The notes beneath the pieces are model-generated. The model was not told the origin of the DNA. It did no database searches and was given only the letters and a program-made list of their open reading frames with translations. Source: Leuctra nigra (lineage: Eukaryota > Arthropoda > Insecta > Plecoptera > Leuctridae). From it: a stretch of 64,000 bases of DNA. A program made the position numbers and the translations under genes. Below are positions 60,501 to 64,000 of the stretch, one piece after another. The stretch's first letter is position 1; each line of letters begins with the position of its first letter. Where the stretch lies: the NCBI GenBank assembly GCA_934045905.1, contig OW203768.1:16954316-17018315 (forward strand), in the 5' to 3' direction.

Positions 60501-61951
60501 GGGTACTTCTCGTAGGTCACTACTTCGCCGTTCAGAATCCTTGGACTCAGTGACCTGCCATTAGGAGCTGGATTCACTTTGCCACATGCTGGAACATTAC
60601 ATGAGAGAACATTATATTGGTTTAACGGCGCGTCAACGACGAGGTTATATTGCACACATTAATGTTTACTTTTAACTTTGTTGATCATAAGTGGAGGACA
60701 TGGGGAGGGGTCGTACTAACGGACCCGATCCCGGGGAGTCTGAAACTGGGGTTAAAGCCAATTCAGAATGGGGACAGACCGGGGGTGAGACTCGATTTCA
60801 GGGGGATCACCATCTCGAGGTGGGAAGCCGGCCCGAGGGGTCCGCGAATTTGGGGAGGGAATGGGACTAGGTCGACCCTGGACTGCACTTAGTTGGGACC
60901 AATACTCGATATCTGAGGTGGCCCCTTAAGCCCTACCACCGCGTCAAAGTAGCAGTCCATTAACAATACATTAGAGAAAGTTGCAATATTCAAGATAATA
61001 TCTGTACTTTAGCGGTAGAAGGACTGAAGTCAATTTTCTTGATTAAATCAGCTCTAGCAATTGAAAGGTACATGGAAAGAACGCTATGAGTCACATTCGG
61101 ATGAAACTGAGATAAACGAAGTTTTATGTTGAAACTTGTATCTATCTTCCATACAAATCGATATTTCAATTGCGTTTTTCAAGACTTTGTTGCAATATTT
61201 TCTAAAAACCGAGGGTCTGAAAGCTCATAAAAACCACTGCAAGATTACACCTTAAACTATTTTTTTTTCAAAAAATTAGAGAGTTCTTTACCTGTACCTT
61301 CAATTGCAATGTAACTGATGTCAACAAATATAGTTATATTGAAGTATTTCTTACACACTGACTCATGTCACAATTACAAAATATGATTGGATGAATGCAG
61401 CATTACTGTTTTATGACCTCATGAATCATTGAAATGGACTTCCTCCCTTTTACCTCTGAGTCACAGATATACTGTTCTGCACCAATGATAATGACGGATG
61501 GGTGTTAGGTGATAAGCATGTTTGCTGTACTTACCAAGCGAATGTTAATTTGCTTTTAAAAATAGTGCCATGCTTCTGCTGTTTGGGCCCGTTTTCCAAT
61601 ACTTTGATCATTATAGGAATGTAATTGCATGGCAATAGAGTCCGAATCAACTGATTAAAACGTTATTTTCAATATGTTTCTGATAATAAAATAGCAAAGC
61701 AACTGAAATAGCAATTATATTTTGTGGGTGTAAAACACAGTGTGTGAGTATTTATAAACGGTATATTTGTTGATTACAGATGGTAAAATTAACTTACTTT
61801 TAACTGGAGATGTACTCGGATATTCAATACTCGGAATTTCAATATCCGGAATTTCAATATTCGGAAATTCGATACTCGGAAATTCACAATCAAAATCGAA
61901 AGAAAGTGCTACATGAAGCAAAGCAGCTAACAGAAGACACACCTTTTTCAT
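54561..61951 (-). CDS. Secreted S1A serine protease, gene 3 of the cluster, with acidic proline-repeat linker (333 aa, 5 exons)
   Basis: Exons in coding order are 61951-61798, 60588-60372, 57317-57016, 55918-55697 and 54667-54561. I chose the ATG at 61951 rather than the upstream in-frame one because it opens a signal peptide (MKKVCLLLAALLHVALS) and the TATA/initiator lies just upstream. Residues 22-46 form an acidic linker of four pentads, [FI]P[SND]IE, absent from genes 1 and 2. The activation site is R68|ILNG. The triad is His120, Asp203 (FSDVALL) and Ser283 (RKGDSGG). The exon 4 acceptor was placed at CAGCAG|ATTATT because this restores the DYSSKGIGHAIGFG alignment with the paralogues. 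The exon 5 acceptor, TTCCAG|GATTG, restores G-LMS at the same position as GVAS and GVVS. Cys191 and Cys220 are absent. An AATAAA lies about 160 nt past the stop (54403-54398). This is the most divergent of the three. Confidence 0.82.
54810..55595. repeat. Repeat block with palindromes and GGACGTTAAGCC tail, in gene 3 intron 4
   Basis: GGTGCCTATAGGCACC is a perfect 16-bp palindrome near 54,811; AACACTCGGTGCC recurs inverted at about 55,193. The right part carries CGGAAGGGACGTTAAGCCGT, typical of arthropod SINE/CR1-like tails, and ends in GGAGCCTCGGCTCC next to CTAGT (55,577-55,597), a hairpin plus CTAG arrangement. Class not settled. Confidence 0.45.
55996..56222. mobile_element. Inverted-repeat element with TTA duplication, in gene 3 intron 3
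   Basis: AGGTGGATTCACACGGCCGT and ACGGCCGTGTGAATCCACCT are the ends; further pairing TTCGAGTTTGAAACTCAAG extends the arms. TTA lies immediately on both sides, as for PIF/Harbinger short elements. It sits about 78 bp upstream of the exon 4 acceptor. Confidence 0.8.
56415..56965 (+). repeat. About 550-bp dispersed repeat, copy 2, in gene 3 intron 3
   Basis: Same order of motifs as 13,735-14,285. A stub of the Helitron-like 5' end (CCGCTACGCTCGCTCAAA) follows at 56,953-56,971. Confidence 0.7.
57562..59763 (-). mobile_element. Helitron-like element (minus), split by a second copy, in gene 3 intron 2
   Basis: The outer copy consists of 57,562-57,859 and 59,184-59,763. Joined, they read ...GGTCATTA|TTAGTTTC..., exactly as in the unbroken copy at 27,466-28,367. 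Ends are CTAG at 57,562 and GCTCGCTCAA at 59,763. Confidence 0.85.
57860..59183 (+). mobile_element. Nested Helitron-like element (1,324 bp)
   Basis: Starts TTGAGCGAGCGAAGCGAGCG and ends GAGCGTTTTGCTAG, inserted between A and T of the outer copy without duplication. An internal second 3'-like motif GCTCATCAACGCGTTACTC near 58,733 suggests a composite or read-through origin. Confidence 0.85.
59925..60345. mobile_element. Second foldback pair of alanine-tRNA-like sequences, in gene 3 intron 2
   Basis: Minus unit at about 59,950-60,022 (anticodon loop CCTGCAA, TGC) and plus unit at about 60,242-60,314 (loop CCCGCAA, CGC), head to head. The outer ends GGATGTGTGTTGTGAAAAAT and ATTTTTCACAACGCACATCC pair. 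The spacer has its own inverted repeat (GGTAGAGAATGC / GCATTCTCTACC). The right end is only about 27 bp from the exon 2 donor. Confidence 0.7.
60700..60960. other. GC-rich block of unknown nature in gene 3 intron 1
   Basis: Rich in GGGG and GACC (for example GACCGGGGGTGAGACTCG; GGAAGCCGGCCCGAGGGG), with sharp edges against AT-rich intron. An 80-codon plus frame inside has no recognised motif. Possibly an old GC-rich repeat. Confidence 0.4.
61587..61675. mobile_element. Relic of the GCCCGTTTTCCAAT short element, in gene 3 intron 1
   Basis: Shares GGCAATAGAGTCCGAATCAA-type sequence with 35,095-35,115 (GGCAATATAGTCGTAATCAA). Confidence 0.4.
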
Positions 61952-62009
61952 TGTGGAAACTTTTTTCACAGAGTATTGACTGTTGAAACTAGACACTTGC
62001 CTTATATAC
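61952..62009 (-). promoter_or_regulatory. Core promoter of protease gene 3
   Basis: TATATAAG lies at 62008-62001, with an initiator-like AGTCAATA about 31 nt downstream (near 61977). The spacing supports MKKVCLL at 61951 as the true start rather than the ATG at 62011, which lies upstream of the TATA box. Confidence 0.55.
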
Positions 62010-62330
62010 ACAACTACTGTATTGAACGCATTGTTAACTTTTAATATGTTAAATTTGTAAGGAAAATCTAGGAAATTATGATAATATATTTCAACGAGTA
62101 TTGTTGCAGTTCCAGGAAAATGTTTTACTCACCTTCAAAGCGGCGTTTGTCAATGAGTTTACGATGTTATGGAAATCCCCATCCATCTTAGGCAATGGAA
62201 GTTTAAAAGACACAAGGTCGGTGCAAACTTGATCGAGCGTCTTTATGCAACACTGTACACTATTTATCTGACGTGCATACTCGGACTGAGCTGAAATTTG
62301 GTTGGAATATAAAAATCAGTCATAATTAAT
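62010..62330 (-). promoter_or_regulatory. Upstream region of protease gene 3, partly homologous to gene 2 upstream
   Basis: The stretch 62,128-62,200 (CTCACCTTCAAAGCG, GTTTGTCAAT, GGAAATCCCCATC) aligns with about 53,358-53,430 upstream of gene 2. Any shared enhancer function is an inference from this conservation. Confidence 0.4.
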
Positions 62331-63038
62331 CCCTATAAGGTTTGAACGACATCATCTGATTGGCATAACAAAATAACAGATTATGTTGAAATTTAATTTT
62401 GTAGGTCCATTGAGTCCTTCATTAATTGAATGCCGGACCGGAAGAACCACGTAACCAACAATTTTATTTTGAGTAATGAGACCAAAATGTTTCAAGGCCA
62501 TATTTTCACAATTACTTAGTTTGGAAGATATTATGGATGTTATTATAAAGGTTGCATTCAATAAATGGGTACCTGAACATTAAATGTATTACAAAAACTT
62601 ATTTATTTGGAAAGGGTAATATTTCAGTAAAATTTCGGTTTGTATACTTTTCCTCCGAATTCCTCAAATACTTTCGTTATCCATCCACCAGTTTTGTTTT
62701 CTTGCTTTTATTTGGTTCTGCCATGGCAAGCCAACATAGATGTTCAACTTATAGAATGCCAACATTTAAAAAATCAACATTTTATCATGAACATGGTTAT
62801 TCCATAAAAAATCCTATTTCGAAAAAAGTGTTGGTTACATGGTTCTTACGACCCAGCATTCAATTCTGGTGACACTTTTGCCAATGATTTTGAGACAATT
62901 GGTCAATGAACATAAAGAATTGTAACATTTACCTAATTTTGTAATAGATATTGTCAAGAGTTCCGTCGTTTCTTACACGTACTTGCCTCAGAAAGTCTAT
63001 TTATATTTCAAGATTTTCCTGTTGGTTTTTCCATCATA
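62331..63038. other. No gene seen
   Basis: AT-rich; a plus-strand frame of 106 codons (62,552-62,872) has no recognisable motif. Confidence 0.4.
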
Positions 63039-63060
63039 TTTATTCTCTATCAAAACGACT

Positions 63061-63327
63061 TCACGATCTCAAATCGTCGCGAGTGAAAACATTTCTCATG
63101 AACCGATCTTCACTCTCTCTACGTGATCTGAACATTTTCGTCTTGTAATATTCCCTGGGATTCGATGGTCGCTTTTCATCACTCTTCGATTGTCTAAATT
63201 CCAACATCTTGGAGCAATCTTCGCCGTCGCTCCATCCTTCTCTAGCCTGGGGCTTTGCGGAGCTAATAATATTAATTGCTATCGGATGCTGGACAAATGG
63301 TCCAGATGAGATTGCTTCAGCATTCAA
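63061..63327 (-). CDS. Possible last coding exon of an unrecognised gene
   Basis: An open frame of 88 codons ends in TGA at 63063-63061, with AATAAA only 17 nt later (63044-63039). The residues are strongly charged and coding-like (for example EGWSDGEDCSKM, EFRQSKSDEKRPSNP, REYYKTKMFRSRRES). A pyrimidine-rich stretch (TTTTCATCCCCATC) lies upstream near 63,340 and could serve an acceptor, so the ATG at 63327 need not be a real start. I do not recognise the family. Other exons would lie beyond the window. It could also be a chance frame. Confidence 0.35.
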   Translation of the reverse strand: MNAEAISSGPFVQHPIAINIISSAKPQAREGWSDGEDCSKMLEFRQSKSDEKRPSNPREYYKTKMFRSRRESEDRFMRNVFTRDDLRS

Positions 63328-64000
63328 GGGATGGGAAAAGATGGGGATGAAAATACAGTTCTTTTACAGGAGATAGGAAGTGATAATAGTGGTACGTGAT
63401 ACTTTTTGCGTCGGTTTGGGAAGAATTATTTGTGAAACTAATAACGTTTATTGTTTTTATAATATTAACATCGAATATTATTTTTTCTCTATTTCCAAAA
63501 ATGAGGATATATGAGAAACGAGGCACCTCTGTTGGTTCTATTGCTACTTCAAAGTTTTGTTGTGTAACAAAATACAAAGCAATTCACAGCTTTTTCGATT
63601 GCGATTCACATAAAATTTGTAACCATCACCTCCATCTAGCTGATGTCACAAAACTTTCCATCAACAATACATGAAGGGTTCTTTCTACGATTCTTAGATA
63701 CAATTGTGATGCTTTATATAAAGTTTGAAATAAAGAATTCGTTATAGTTCAAACGTTGTATAACAATTTAAGTGATAGGGGAAAAATATACCTACAACTT
63801 TTGAATGCTGTTATTTTAGGTTTTTGACAAAGGAGATGTTCTCCTCTGCATTCGATGTTTCAACAAGATATGGAATTGGACTAATCAAAATGAAGTGAAC
63901 ATGATATTACACACATTTCCTAACATTTCACTTCATAATTCGATTGAAAAACAACTCACTTACGATTGACCAACCTTCGAATAGCTGAATACTTCCAAAT
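63328..64000. other. No gene seen at the window edge
   Basis: Overlapping frames of 86-92 codons on both strands are unsupported. Upstream exons of the possible minus-strand gene at 63,061-63,327 could lie here or beyond. Confidence 0.4.

Noticed and set aside
61952..62011. Upstream in-frame ATG for protease gene 3
   Set aside because: It lies upstream of the TATA box at 62,008-62,001 and would put 20 non-signal residues before a good signal peptide.
62552..62872. 106-codon plus frame
   Set aside because: Composition typical of translated AT-rich intergenic DNA; no homology recognised.

Overview
This is eukaryotic nuclear DNA from an arthropod, most likely a hemipteran insect. A delphacid planthopper is my best guess, from recollection of the repeat style and the protease family, and nothing in the window proves it. 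The sequence is AT-rich and repeat-dense. Its only clear genes are intron-split, with TATA boxes and TCAGT-like initiators. I see no bacterial operons, rRNA genes or CRISPR arrays.

Layout. Positions 1-40,000 are almost gene-free and built from transposon debris: a Helitron-like family ending in CTAG, long foldback elements, many short inverted-repeat elements, two tRNA-derived SINE-like families, a 163-bp satellite (30,317-31,284) and homopolymer tracts. Positions 40,779-61,951 hold three tandem paralogous secreted S1A (trypsin-fold) serine protease genes, all on the minus strand. They read in the order gene 3 (61,951 to 54,561), gene 2 (53,198 to 49,768), gene 1 (46,909 to 40,779). Each has five coding exons with the same intron phases (1, 2, 1, 1). 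I assembled them by joining frame-compatible exons at GT/AG sites, and each gives one open protein of 300, 309 or 333 aa with an intact His-Asp-Ser triad. Their introns are filled with the same transposons seen outside. A 63-bp tandem array starts within about 15 nt of the gene 1 stop codon. A possible unrelated last exon lies at 63,061-63,327 (minus).

The three proteases probably arose by tandem duplication of a whole unit (promoter, signal-peptide exon, catalytic exons). About 1.1 kb of promoter and upstream DNA is shared by genes 1 and 2, a shorter block is shared with gene 3, and a broken copy of the promoter plus signal exon sits at 48,112-48,190 in the opposite orientation. All three proteins lack the Cys191-Cys220 pair and have Gly where trypsin has Asp189. 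Gene 2 has also lost the Arg of its activation site.

The least familiar structures are: (i) 42-54-bp palindromic insertions with 7-bp target duplications; (ii) a composite element made of a long foldback, repeated ETS/CRE-like motifs and a terminal hairpin; (iii) head-to-head pairs of alanine-tRNA-like sequences; and (iv) Helitron-like insertions whose exact ends can be read from two pre-insertion sites present in this window.
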